DNA of 64,000 nt, from contig CAJYOI010000046.1 in NCBI GenBank assembly GCA_913776045.1, positions 1 to 64,000 of the forward strand, given 5' to 3'. Made by a program: the position numbers and the translations under genes. Positions 14,827 to 22,830 of the stretch are shown here, one piece after another. The first letter of the stretch is position 1; each line of letters begins with the position of its first letter. This DNA is from an uncultured Sphingomonas sp. (lineage in GTDB: Bacteria > Pseudomonadota > Alphaproteobacteria > Sphingomonadales > Sphingomonadaceae). The notes beneath the pieces were generated by a model that ran no database searches, had not been told where the DNA came from, and was given only the letters and a program-made list of their open reading frames with translations.

Positions 14827-15605
14827 AACTCGCCGACAGCCATTGCCACCTGAATTACAAGGGGTTGGCCGAGGATCAGGAAAGCGTGTTGGAACGCGCC
14901 CGTGCCTCCGGTGTCGTCGCGATGCTGAATATCGCCACGCGCGAGAGCGAATGGGATGCGGTTCTGGCCACGGCCGAAAGCGAGCCCGACGTCTGGTCGA
15001 CCGTCGGCATCCACCCGCACGAAGCCGATCAGCATCCGCACATCGACACCGCCAAACTGGTCGCCCGTGCGGCACACCCGCGCGTCGTCGGCATCGGCGA
15101 AAGCGGCCTGGACTATTATTACGACAAGAGCGACCGGGAGCAGCAGCAATCGAGCTTCCGCGCGCATCTTGCCGCCTGCCGCGAAACCGGTCTGCCGATC
15201 GTCGTGCACACCCGCGATGCGGAGGCCGATACGCTGGCCATCCTCGAGGACGAATTGGGGAAGGGAACCTATCCCGGCGTCATCCATTGCTTCACCGCCA
15301 GCGGGGCCTTCGCGGACGCGGCGTTGGCGATGGGTTTCTACATCTCGATCTCCGGCATCGTGACGTTCAAGAACGCCAAGGATCTGCAGGAAACCGCAGC
15401 ACGCCTGCCGATCGATCGGCTGCTGATCGAAACAGACGCGCCGTTCCTCGCGCCCGTGCCCCATCGCGGCAAGACCGGCGAGCCAGCCTATGTCGCCGAC
15501 ACCTGCCGCTTCCTGGCGCAGTTGCGCGGCGAGGATGCCGAGGTGCTCGCCGAGCGGACGCGCGAGAATTTCCACACGCTGTTTGCAAAGACGCGAGGCG
15601 CATGA
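14823..15605 (+). CDS. tatD: TatD family metal-dependent deoxyribonuclease
   Basis: A 260-residue TIM-barrel hydrolase. The metal ligands DSHCHL (residues 5-10), GESGLDYYY with its Glu, VHTRDA, IHCFTAS and ETDAPFLAP are all present in TatD order. Family members are 3'-5' DNases or exonucleases of RNA; YcfH-like members sit after metG in many bacteria, as here. The start at 14823 overlaps the metG stop (ATGA) and gives the typical beginning MKLADSHCH. The stop overlaps the next gene in the same way. Confidence 0.93.
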   Translation: MKLADSHCHLNYKGLAEDQESVLERARASGVVAMLNIATRESEWDAVLATAESEPDVWSTVGIHPHEADQHPHIDTAKLVARAAHPRVVGIGESGLDYYYDKSDREQQQSSFRAHLAACRETGLPIVVHTRDAEADTLAILEDELGKGTYPGVIHCFTASGAFADAALAMGFYISISGIVTFKNAKDLQETAARLPIDRLLIETDAPFLAPVPHRGKTGEPAYVADTCRFLAQLRGEDAEVLAERTRENFHTLFAKTRGA

Positions 15606-16366
15606 AGCTTCGTATTCTCGGTTGCGGCACATCCTCGGGCGTCCCGCGGATCGGCAATGACTGGGGTGCGTGCGATCCCGCGGAGCCCCGCAACCGCCGA
15701 CTGCGCGTGTCGATCCTGGTTGAGACGGACGACACCCGGATCCTGGTCGACACCGGCCCCGACCTGCGCGAACAATTGCTCGCAGCCGACGTCGCGACCG
15801 TGGATGCGGTGATCTGGACTCACGATCATGCCGATCACTGCCACGGCCTCGACGATCTGCGGCAGGTCTATCACGCCCAGCGCCAGCCGGTGCGCGGGTT
15901 TGCGCGGCCGGCGACGCTCGCCAGCCTGACGCGCCGCTTCGCCTATGCGTTCAACGGCCGGGACGGCTATCCATCGACGGTCGAAGGCGAACTGCTGCCC
16001 GATCAACTGACGATCGGTTCGATTGCGATCCACGTCACCGATCAGCCGCATGGCAATATCATCAGCGCAGGCCTGCGGTTCGAACATGCCGGTTCAGCGA
16101 TCGTTTATGCAAGCGACTTCAATATCTTAACCGAAGATATGCGAAGCCTTTATCAAGATGCCGACGTGCTGGTGATCGACGCCCTGCGCCGCGCACCGCA
16201 CCCTACCCATCCGACGCTGACCCAAGCGCTCGACTGGATCGCGGAACTGCGGCCCAAGCGCGCCATTCTGACCCATATGGATCAGTCGATGGATTATAGA
16301 ACGCTGCGCGACACGCTGCCCGCCGGCGCCGAGCCAGGCTATGACGGACTGGAAATCCGTCTGTGA
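15602..16366 (+). CDS. MBL-fold metallohydrolase (PhnP-like)
   Basis: A 254-residue metallo-beta-lactamase-fold protein. It starts MKLRILGCGTSSGVP, typical of the PhnP/RNase Z-like group. It contains the zinc motif THDHADHCHG (HxHxDH, about residues 75-84), DQPHGN, YASDFN and a late ILTHMDQ histidine. The family includes phosphodiesterases that act on cyclic phosphates. The substrate here is unknown. Placement directly after tatD, with a 4-bp overlap, is common in alphaproteobacteria and suggests a nucleic-acid processing role. Confidence 0.85.
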   Translation: MKLRILGCGTSSGVPRIGNDWGACDPAEPRNRRLRVSILVETDDTRILVDTGPDLREQLLAADVATVDAVIWTHDHADHCHGLDDLRQVYHAQRQPVRGFARPATLASLTRRFAYAFNGRDGYPSTVEGELLPDQLTIGSIAIHVTDQPHGNIISAGLRFEHAGSAIVYASDFNILTEDMRSLYQDADVLVIDALRRAPHPTHPTLTQALDWIAELRPKRAILTHMDQSMDYRTLRDTLPAGAEPGYDGLEIRL

Positions 16367-16974
16367 GCGACGACAGCGCGTCTTTTCTATGGGGCATCGG
16401 CGCGCTGGTGCTGGTGCTGAGCGCACTGTCGGCGCGGCGGCTGTCGTTCGGGCAGATCGTGCGATCTGCGCTGGGTTGGATCGTCATCTTCGCAGTGGCG
16501 ACGCTGGCCTTCGCCAACCGCGACCGGATTGCGCCCATCGTCACCGACATCGGGGAGCGCCTCGGCATCGGCGGTCAGACTGTCGTCGGCGATACCGTGC
16601 GCATCCAGATGAGCGAGGATGGTCATTTCTGGGCACGCGTCACGTTGAACGGCGTCGAAAAGCGGATGCTGGTCGACAGCGGTGCGACGATCACCGCGGT
16701 GTCGGAAGCGACTGCGGCGGAAATCGGGATCGAGCCGAATGCGGTCGGCTTTCCGGTCGTCATCAACACTGCCAACGGATCGGTGACCGCACGTCGCGGG
16801 CGGGTCGAGCGGGTGTCGCTGGGCATGCTGGAAACCAAAGACCTGGGCGTCGTCGTGTCGCCGACATTCGGCGACACCAATGTGCTGGGCATGAACTTCC
16901 TGTCACGATTGGGATCGTGGCGGGTCGAGGGGCGGACGTTGATCCTCGAACCGAAGCGCATACCGCAAAACTGA
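16363..16974 (+). CDS. Membrane-anchored retropepsin-like aspartic protease
   Basis: A 203-residue protein with two hydrophobic segments near the N-terminus (about residues 9-24 and 36-52), then a single retropepsin domain. The active-site motif VDSGATITAVS (about residue 107) and the later NVLGMNFLSRLGSW are the hallmarks of the TIGR02281 clan AA protease group common in alphaproteobacteria. It would work as a dimer in the periplasm. The start is GTG, overlapping the upstream stop. Substrates are unknown. Confidence 0.85.
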   Translation: MSDDSASFLWGIGALVLVLSALSARRLSFGQIVRSALGWIVIFAVATLAFANRDRIAPIVTDIGERLGIGGQTVVGDTVRIQMSEDGHFWARVTLNGVEKRMLVDSGATITAVSEATAAEIGIEPNAVGFPVVINTANGSVTARRGRVERVSLGMLETKDLGVVVSPTFGDTNVLGMNFLSRLGSWRVEGRTLILEPKRIPQN

Positions 16975-17017
16975 CACGATTTTACATAATGTTTATTATC
17001 GAACTAAAGGCTGAGCG

Positions 17018-17767
17018 ATGATCGAACGGTTGGTGACAATCATGGCCCGCCTCCGCGATCCCGAGCGTGGCTGTGAATGGGACACGGTGCAGACGTTCGA
17101 AACGATCGCGCCCTACACGATCGAGGAAGCCTATGAAGTCGCCGACGCCATCGCGCGCGGCGACATGGCCGAGTTGAAGGACGAGCTCGGCGACCTGCTG
17201 CTCCAGGTGGTATTCCATGCGCGGATCGCCGAGGAAGCCGGGCATTTCGCGCTTCCGGATGTTGTCGCCGCGATCAGCGACAAGATGGAGCGCCGCCATC
17301 CGCATATCTTCGGCGGTGCAGCCGACCGCGGCCATCATCTGTGGGAAGTCATCAAGGCCGAGGAACGCGCCGCGAAGACCGATCCGAGCGCACTCGCCGG
17401 CGTCGCGCTGAGCCTGCCGGCGTTGCTGCGCGCGGAGAAGCTGCAGAAGCGTGCGGCACGCGTCGGGTTCGACTGGACCGATCCTAACGATGCTCGGGCG
17501 AAGATCGATGAGGAAGTGGCCGAAGTCGAAGCTGCGTCCGACGCCGAGCGCGCCGAAGAGGTCGGCGATCTCCTGTTCGCGGTCGTCAATTGGGCGCGCA
17601 AGCTCGGTGTCGAGCCCGAGGCCGCGCTGCGGGCGGGCAACGCCAAGTTCGAGCGGCGTTTTCGTGCGATGGAGGCGATTGCCGGCGATGCGTTCGCCGG
17701 GCTGACGCTCGATCAGCAGGAAGCGCTGTGGCAGAGGGTCAAGGCCGGCGAGAAGTCGGGCGTCTAA
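17018..17767 (+). CDS. mazG: Nucleoside triphosphate pyrophosphohydrolase MazG
   Basis: A 249-residue housecleaning NTPase that hydrolyses NTPs to NMPs. It has two tandem MazG domains. The N-terminal one carries CEWDTVQTFETI, YTIEEAYEV and DELGDLLLQVVFH. The C-terminal one carries KIDEEVAEVEAA and EEVGDLLFAVVNWAR, with the EExxE...ExxD metal ligands in both. It is separated from the retropepsin gene by 43 bp and ends the run that began at 8718. A strong hairpin follows. Confidence 0.95.
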   Translation: MIERLVTIMARLRDPERGCEWDTVQTFETIAPYTIEEAYEVADAIARGDMAELKDELGDLLLQVVFHARIAEEAGHFALPDVVAAISDKMERRHPHIFGGAADRGHHLWEVIKAEERAAKTDPSALAGVALSLPALLRAEKLQKRAARVGFDWTDPNDARAKIDEEVAEVEAASDAERAEEVGDLLFAVVNWARKLGVEPEAALRAGNAKFERRFRAMEAIAGDAFAGLTLDQQEALWQRVKAGEKSGV

Positions 17768-17776
17768 CCCATTGTC

Positions 17777-17803
17777 GTCGTGCCGGACCTGATCCGGCAC
17801 GAC
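17777..17803. terminator. Strong hairpin between convergent mazG and aspS
   Basis: GTCGTGCCGGA (17777-17787) pairs perfectly with TCCGGCACGAC (17793-17803) around a five-base loop. It lies between convergent genes and can end transcription from both sides. The sequence CCGGACCTGATCCGG is of a type repeated across sphingomonad genomes, so it may also be a dispersed repeat; only this copy was noticed here. Confidence 0.6.
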
Positions 17804-17875
17804 GGGGATTTGGGAGGCGGGCAGCGTGCCCGATCGAGCGTGCCGCTCGACCGCAGGGCTCCGCCCCCTCCCCGC

Positions 17876-19711
17876 TTACTCCGGCTTCACCACCGCCGCG
17901 ATCGGCTGGGGGCTCCCACCTGCCGCAACGCCCGGCTTCGCCTGTTCGGCCACCTTGATGCTCAGTTCCTTCAACTGCTTCGGCATCGCCTGGCTCGGCG
18001 CGCCCATCAGCAGGTCTTCGGCGCGCTGGTTCATCGGGAACAGCGTGATTTCGCGCAGGTTCTGCGCGCCACAGATCAGCATGACGATGCGGTCGACGCC
18101 GGCGGCCATGCCACCGTGCGGCGGCGCGCCGTACTGGAACGCGCGGTAGAGGCCGCCGAAGCGCTCCTCGACGTCGGCCTTGCTCAGACCCACCAGCTCG
18201 AACGCCTTCACCATCAGTTCGGGCGACTGGTTGCGGATCGATCCCGACGCGATCTCATAGCCGTTGCAGACCAAGTCGTACTGATACGCCTTGATCGTCA
18301 GCGGGTCCTGGCTCTCCAGCGCCTCGAGCCCGCCCTGCGGCATCGAGAAGGGGTTGTGCGCGAAGTCGACCGTCTTGCTGTCCTCGTCCCATTCGTAGAA
18401 AGGGAAGTCGACGATCCAGCACAGGCGGAACGCGCCCTGCTCGATCAGGCCGAGCTGATCGGCGACGCGCGTGCGCGCGGCACCGGCGAGCTTTGCGGCT
18501 GCCTCTGCCTTGCCGGCGGCGAAGAACAGCCCGTCATCCGGGCCCAGACCAAGCGCGGCGTACAGCGCCTCCATCTTTTCCGGACCATGGTTCTTGGCGA
18601 TCGGCCCGCCGAACTCGCCGCCCTTGCGCGTGACGTAGCCGAGGCCCGCATGGCCTTCGCTACGCGCCCATTCGTTCATGTCGTCGAAGAATTTGCGGCT
18701 CTTGTCCGCCGTCCCCGGCGCCGGGATCGCGCGGACGACGCCGCCCGATCCGACGATCTTCTCGAACAGGCCGAAGCCGCTCTGCGTGAAATGCTCCGAC
18801 ACGTCGGTGATGATCAGCGGGTTGCGGAGATCCGGCTTGTCGCTGCCGTACTTCAGCATCGCTTCGTCGTACGGGATGCGCGGGAACTGACCCGACGGCG
18901 TGACGCTGCGGCCGTCGGCGAACTGTTCGAAGATGCCGCCGATGACTGGCTCCATCGTCTCCCACACCTCTTCCTGGGTGACGAAGCTCATTTCCAGGTC
19001 GAGCTGGTAGAATTCGCCCGGCAGGCGGTCGGCGCGCGGGTCTTCGTCGCGGAAGCACGGCGCGATCTGGAAATAGCGGTCGAAGCCAGCGACCATCAGC
19101 AGCTGCTTGTACTGCTGCGGCGCCTGCGGCAGCGCGTAGAACTTGCCCGGATGGATGCGGCTCGGGACCAGGAAGTCGCGTGCGCCTTCCGGCGACGACG
19201 CGGTCAGGATCGGCGTCGAATACTCGGTGAAGCCGACGTCTTCCATCTTGCGACGCATCGCCGAGATGACCTTGGTCCGGCGCACGATGTTGGCATGCAA
19301 CGTCTCGCGGCGCAGGTCGAGGAAGCGGTAGCGCAGGCGGATGTCTTCCGGATATTCCTGCTCGCCCGCCACGGGCATCGGCAGTTCGTCGGCGGCCGAC
19401 AGCACCGTCGCCCCCCGCGCGAACACTTCGATCTCGCCGGTCGGCAGGTTGGCGTTCACCGTGCCGGCAGCACGCGCCTTGACCTCGCCATCGATGGTGA
19501 TGACCGATTCGACGCGCGCGGCCTCCAGGATCGGCAGTGCCGCGGAATCGGCATCCGCGACGACCTGCGTGATGCCGTAATGGTCGCGCAGGTCGACGAA
19601 CAGCACACCGCCGTGATCGCGCTTGCGGTGGATCCAGCCCGACAGGCGGATCGTCTGACCGACGTCGGTAGCGCGGAGCGCGGCACAGGTGTGGGTGCGG
19701 TAGGCGTGCAT
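17876..19711 (-). CDS. aspS: Aspartyl-tRNA synthetase
   Basis: A 611-residue class II synthetase. The N-terminal OB fold binds the anticodon ([21 protein letters not shown]); the catalytic core includes [10 protein letters not shown] (motif 2) and [11 protein letters not shown] (motif 3). A GAD insertion domain of the bacterial type lies between them. Length is normal. The ATG at 19711 gives [13 protein letters not shown]. Whether it also charges tRNA-Asn cannot be told from this window. The C-terminal tail is Pro/Ala-rich. A composite repeat sits 20 bp upstream of the start, which may place the promoter within or beyond it. Confidence 0.97.
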   Translation of the reverse strand: MHAYRTHTCAALRATDVGQTIRLSGWIHRKRDHGGVLFVDLRDHYGITQVVADADSAALPILEAARVESVITIDGEVKARAAGTVNANLPTGEIEVFARGATVLSAADELPMPVAGEQEYPEDIRLRYRFLDLRRETLHANIVRRTKVISAMRRKMEDVGFTEYSTPILTASSPEGARDFLVPSRIHPGKFYALPQAPQQYKQLLMVAGFDRYFQIAPCFRDEDPRADRLPGEFYQLDLEMSFVTQEEVWETMEPVIGGIFEQFADGRSVTPSGQFPRIPYDEAMLKYGSDKPDLRNPLIITDVSEHFTQSGFGLFEKIVGSGGVVRAIPAPGTADKSRKFFDDMNEWARSEGHAGLGYVTRKGGEFGGPIAKNHGPEKMEALYAALGLGPDDGLFFAAGKAEAAAKLAGAARTRVADQLGLIEQGAFRLCWIVDFPFYEWDEDSKTVDFAHNPFSMPQGGLEALESQDPLTIKAYQYDLVCNGYEIASGSIRNQSPELMVKAFELVGLSKADVEERFGGLYRAFQYGAPPHGGMAAGVDRIVMLICGAQNLREITLFPMNQRAEDLLMGAPSQAMPKQLKELSIKVAEQAKPGVAAGGSPQPIAAVVKPE

Positions 19712-19730
19712 AACGTTATTCTCTAACAGC

Positions 19731-19826
19731 CGTCATTCCCGCGGAGGCGGGAATCAATTCTGGCTGACGCTGAGGCTCCTGCCGAGAAGCCAGCCAGAAT
19801 TTATCCCCGCCTTCGCGGGGATGACG
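19731..19826. repeat. Composite palindromic repeat (REP/BIME-like), copy 1
   Basis: Two GC hairpins face each other. ATTCCCGC (19735-19742) pairs with GCGGGAAT (19747-19754), and ATCCCCGC (19803-19810) pairs with GCGGGGAT (19815-19822). Between them AATTCTGGCT (19756-19765) pairs with AGCCAGAATT (19792-19801). The whole is a nested inverted structure between divergent aspS and rnd. A near-identical unit is at 55828-55923. Confidence 0.85.
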
Positions 19827-19908
19827 TTCGTGGAACGGATGGCCGGCGCCCTCCCCCACCACGCGCCCCTTTGTCAAGCCGCGCGCACGGGTCTATGGCC
19901 GGCGGCCT

Positions 19909-21090
19909 ATGCACATTCACCCGTTGATCGAAGACTCGGCCACCCTCGCCAATCTCTGCACTCGTCTCTCGCGGTCGCCGTTCATCACGGTCGACACCGA
20001 ATTCATGCGCGAGAATACCTTCTGGCCGGAGCTGTGCCTGATCCAGGTCGCGAATACCGAGGAGGCCGCGGCGATCGATCCGCTTGCGGCCGGCATCGAC
20101 CTGAAGCCGCTGCTCGACCTGCTGACCGAGAATGACGACGTGCTGAAGGTCTTCCACGCCGGCGGGCAGGATCTGGAGATCGTCTACAATCTGACCGGCA
20201 AGACCCCCTTCCCGCTGTTCGACACCCAGATCGCGGCGATGGCGCTGGGTCAGGGCGAACAGATCGGCTACTCCAATCTGGTCGACAGCTATCTGGGCAT
20301 CCAGGTCGACAAGGGCGCACGATTCACCGACTGGAGCCGCCGCCCGCTCGACGATCGCCAGATCACCTACGCCATCGCCGATGTGACGCATCTGTCGAAG
20401 ATTTTTCCCAAGATGCTCGACAAGCTGCGCAAGACCGGGCGCGGCGACTGGCTCGATCAGGAAATGGAGCGGATCGGCGATCCCGAAAATTACCGCCAGG
20501 ATCCCGACGCCGCCTGGCAGCGCGTGCGGATCAACAGCCGCAAGGCCGAAGTGCTTGGCCGATTGAAGGCCATCGCCCGCTGGCGCGAGACGGAGGCGCG
20601 CAACAAGAATCTGCCGCGTGGACGCATCGCCAAGGACGAGACGATCGCCGATCTGGCGAGCAACCCGCCGCGCAAGCAGGCCGATCTGTCGAAGGTCCGC
20701 GGCCTTTCGGCCAGCTGGGCGGGGAACGACATCGGCGGCCGGCTGATGGCGGCGATCGCGGACGCAAAGCCCCTGCCCGCCGCTGAAATGCCCAGCCGCG
20801 ACGAACGCGGGCCGGCGCTCGGCAAGGAAGGTGCGCTGGTCGCCGACCTGCTGAAACTGCTGCTGAAGATCCGCGCCCGCGACATCAACGTCGCCGCCCG
20901 CCTGCTCGCCCGGTCGGACGATCTGGAGGCACTCGCGGCCGGCCAGCACGACAACCTGTCGATCCTGGAGGGCTGGCGCTACGAACAATTCGGCCGCGAT
21001 GCGCTGGATCTCGTCGAGGGACGTCTGGGGTTCACCGTCCGCGGCGGGAAACTGACGATGACCCGTACCGATAGCGAGGAGGACGCCTGA
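19909..21090 (+). CDS. rnd: Ribonuclease D
   Basis: A 393-residue 3'-5' exoribonuclease for tRNA 3' maturation. The DEDDy exonuclease residues are visible in VDTEFMRE (Asp/Glu), FHAGGQDLEI (Asp) and ITYAIADVTHL (Tyr-x3-Asp). An HRDC domain follows (about residues 208-285, GRLKAIARWRETEARN). The start at 19909 gives MHIHPLIEDS; an upstream out-of-frame ORF is ignored. The stop overlaps the next gene (TGATG). Confidence 0.95.
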   Translation: MHIHPLIEDSATLANLCTRLSRSPFITVDTEFMRENTFWPELCLIQVANTEEAAAIDPLAAGIDLKPLLDLLTENDDVLKVFHAGGQDLEIVYNLTGKTPFPLFDTQIAAMALGQGEQIGYSNLVDSYLGIQVDKGARFTDWSRRPLDDRQITYAIADVTHLSKIFPKMLDKLRKTGRGDWLDQEMERIGDPENYRQDPDAAWQRVRINSRKAEVLGRLKAIARWRETEARNKNLPRGRIAKDETIADLASNPPRKQADLSKVRGLSASWAGNDIGGRLMAAIADAKPLPAAEMPSRDERGPALGKEGALVADLLKLLLKIRARDINVAARLLARSDDLEALAAGQHDNLSILEGWRYEQFGRDALDLVEGRLGFTVRGGKLTMTRTDSEEDA

Positions 21091-21359
21091 TGCGCGCGCT
21101 GCTAATGATCGCCCTGATGCCGCTCGCCGGCTGCACCATCCCCCTCAACACCCGCGGCGTCTGCGATGCCGGCCGCGTGCAGGGGTTCGTGGGGCAGGTC
21201 TATAACGACTCGATCGCCGGTCGCATCAAGGACCGGTCGCTGGCGGTAAAGGCCCGCACGCTGCGGCCGGGCGACGTCACGACAATGGAATTCAACAACA
21301 AGCGCGTGAACATCGCCGTCGACGACAACAATCGCGTCACGCGGATCTATTGCGGCTGA
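21090..21359 (+). CDS. I78-family peptidase-inhibitor-like lipoprotein
   Basis: An 89-residue protein with a lipoprotein signal and lipobox LAGC (Cys15). The mature part matches the I78 inhibitor pattern: VQGFVGQVYNDS, then a helix, ARTLRPGDVTTMEFNNKRVNIAVDDNNRVTRIYCG in outline, with paired cysteines that could form a disulphide. I78 proteins are known as elastase or subtilisin inhibitors, but the role of bacterial envelope copies is poorly defined. Translation is coupled to rnd by a 1-bp overlap, though a functional link is not obvious. Confidence 0.75.
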   Translation: MRALLMIALMPLAGCTIPLNTRGVCDAGRVQGFVGQVYNDSIAGRIKDRSLAVKARTLRPGDVTTMEFNNKRVNIAVDDNNRVTRIYCG

Positions 21360-21366
21360 TCGCGCT

Positions 21367-22830
21367 TCAGCGGATCACCAGTCGCGCCTGCCGCCCCATT
21401 GCGGCGGCAATCGCACGGTGGCGTTTTTCGACCGTATCGCCGTAGAGCGCTCTGTCGGCGGCGGTGACATGCAGCATCAGCGCGCCCTCGTCGACTGACA
21501 GCCGCGTCCGCTCCAGCGGGCCCGCGACGCCGCCCGACAGCCGCTGTCCCAGCCGCATCGCAAACCCCCATTGCTGCGCGACCGCGAGTTCGTCGTGCGG
21601 CGCCAGCCGGCCGAGCGGGTCGGGCGAGGTCGCTTCTCCGCCCAGCGATGCGTGCAGCGCCTGCGCAACGAGCGCCCGCCCGCGGGCATCGATCGCCACC
21701 CAATTGCCGTGGAGCGCGATCTCGACCCCGCGCTCGGCGCGGAACTCGGGGTTCGCCCGCCAGCCGACATCGGCCAGCAGGCAGGCGGCATGCCGCAGCC
21801 GGGCGCGCTCGGGCGGGTCGTCGGCGAACAGCGGTGCGATCCAGCGATCGAGCACGTCGCCATGTTCGGGAAACCGCCCCGCCACCCGCGCCTCCTCGCG
21901 CGCCGCGACGATCAGCGCGTCCTGCGCGCGAACGTCGGTGGGCAGGCGCTGGTAGAGCAGGCCCTCGCGAAGCCCGTGCGACGATGCGACGGCCTGGGTG
22001 GTCCCCAGGCGCTTCATCAGGATCGCCAGCAGCGCGGCGGCATCGCTCAGAGTCGGGGCGCGGGCAGAGGAAATCCCGGCGATGACCTTCATCCGCGCCT
22101 TGTCGAGATGCGACAGCGACCGGCCCAGCCGCGCGACTTCGTCGCCGCTCATCGCATAGCCGTGGATGACCGGCAGCGGATAGCCGTTCAATTCCATGTC
22201 GAGCTTGGCAAGCGCGCGCCACGATCCCCCGACCATGTAGAGCGGTAGCCCCTTCCCCCGCCCTGCCCAGCCGGTGTCGGCCAGCAACGCGGCGACGCGG
22301 CGGTCGAGCGACGACTTGCCCTTCGCCCGGATCGCGGCGAGGCGCAGGACACCCAGCGGAAAGGACACGCGGTCGGTGACGGTACCGGCGACGATCCGCA
22401 CGAGCTCCAGGCTACCGCCGCCCAGGTCGCCGACGATCCCGTCCGCGTCGGGATTCGCCGACAGCACGCCCATGCCGGCGGCGGTCGCCTCTTCCTCGCC
22501 GGTCAGCACGTCGACGGTCAGGCCCAGACTCTCGGCGACTGCGAGCAGGTCCGCGCCGTTGCTTGCATCGCGCACCGCGGCGGTGGCAACGGTGCGGATC
22601 TCGTCGACCTGCATCTCGCGCGTCAGCCAGGCGAAACGCGCGAGACCTGTCTCGGCCAATCCGAACGCCTCGGCATCGATCGCGCCGGTTTCCGACAGCG
22701 ACCGGCCAAGGCCCGCCATCACCTTTTCGTTGAAGATCGGCGCCGGAACGCGCCGCGCCCCCTGATAGATGACCAGGCGGATCGAATTGGACCCGATGTC
22801 GATGATCGCCGTCCGACGCGGCGCGGTCAT
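21367..22830 (-). CDS. ppx: Exopolyphosphatase / Ppx-GppA family phosphatase
   Basis: A 487-residue member of the ASKHA fold. The N-terminal IIDIGSNSIRLVIY (phosphate 1) and GDLGGGSLELVRI (phosphate 2) are intact, with GEEEATAAGMGVL between them. A C-terminal HD-like helical region follows (HGDVLDRWIAPLF, and HAACLLADVGWR as a degenerate HD motif). It removes terminal phosphates from polyphosphate or converts pppGpp to ppGpp. The gene overlaps ppk by 4 bp (ATGA), so synthesis and breakdown of polyphosphate are produced together. Confidence 0.93.
   Translation of the reverse strand: MTAPRRTAIIDIGSNSIRLVIYQGARRVPAPIFNEKVMAGLGRSLSETGAIDAEAFGLAETGLARFAWLTREMQVDEIRTVATAAVRDASNGADLLAVAESLGLTVDVLTGEEEATAAGMGVLSANPDADGIVGDLGGGSLELVRIVAGTVTDRVSFPLGVLRLAAIRAKGKSSLDRRVAALLADTGWAGRGKGLPLYMVGGSWRALAKLDMELNGYPLPVIHGYAMSGDEVARLGRSLSHLDKARMKVIAGISSARAPTLSDAAALLAILMKRLGTTQAVASSHGLREGLLYQRLPTDVRAQDALIVAAREEARVAGRFPEHGDVLDRWIAPLFADDPPERARLRHAACLLADVGWRANPEFRAERGVEIALHGNWVAIDARGRALVAQALHASLGGEATSPDPLGRLAPHDELAVAQQWGFAMRLGQRLSGGVAGPLERTRLSVDEGALMLHVTAADRALYGDTVEKRHRAIAAAMGRQARLVIR

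Noticed and set aside
17780-19726. A 648-codon plus-strand open frame antisense to aspS
   Set aside because: The minus strand encodes a complete AspRS with all motifs. The antisense frame is a by-product of high GC third positions.
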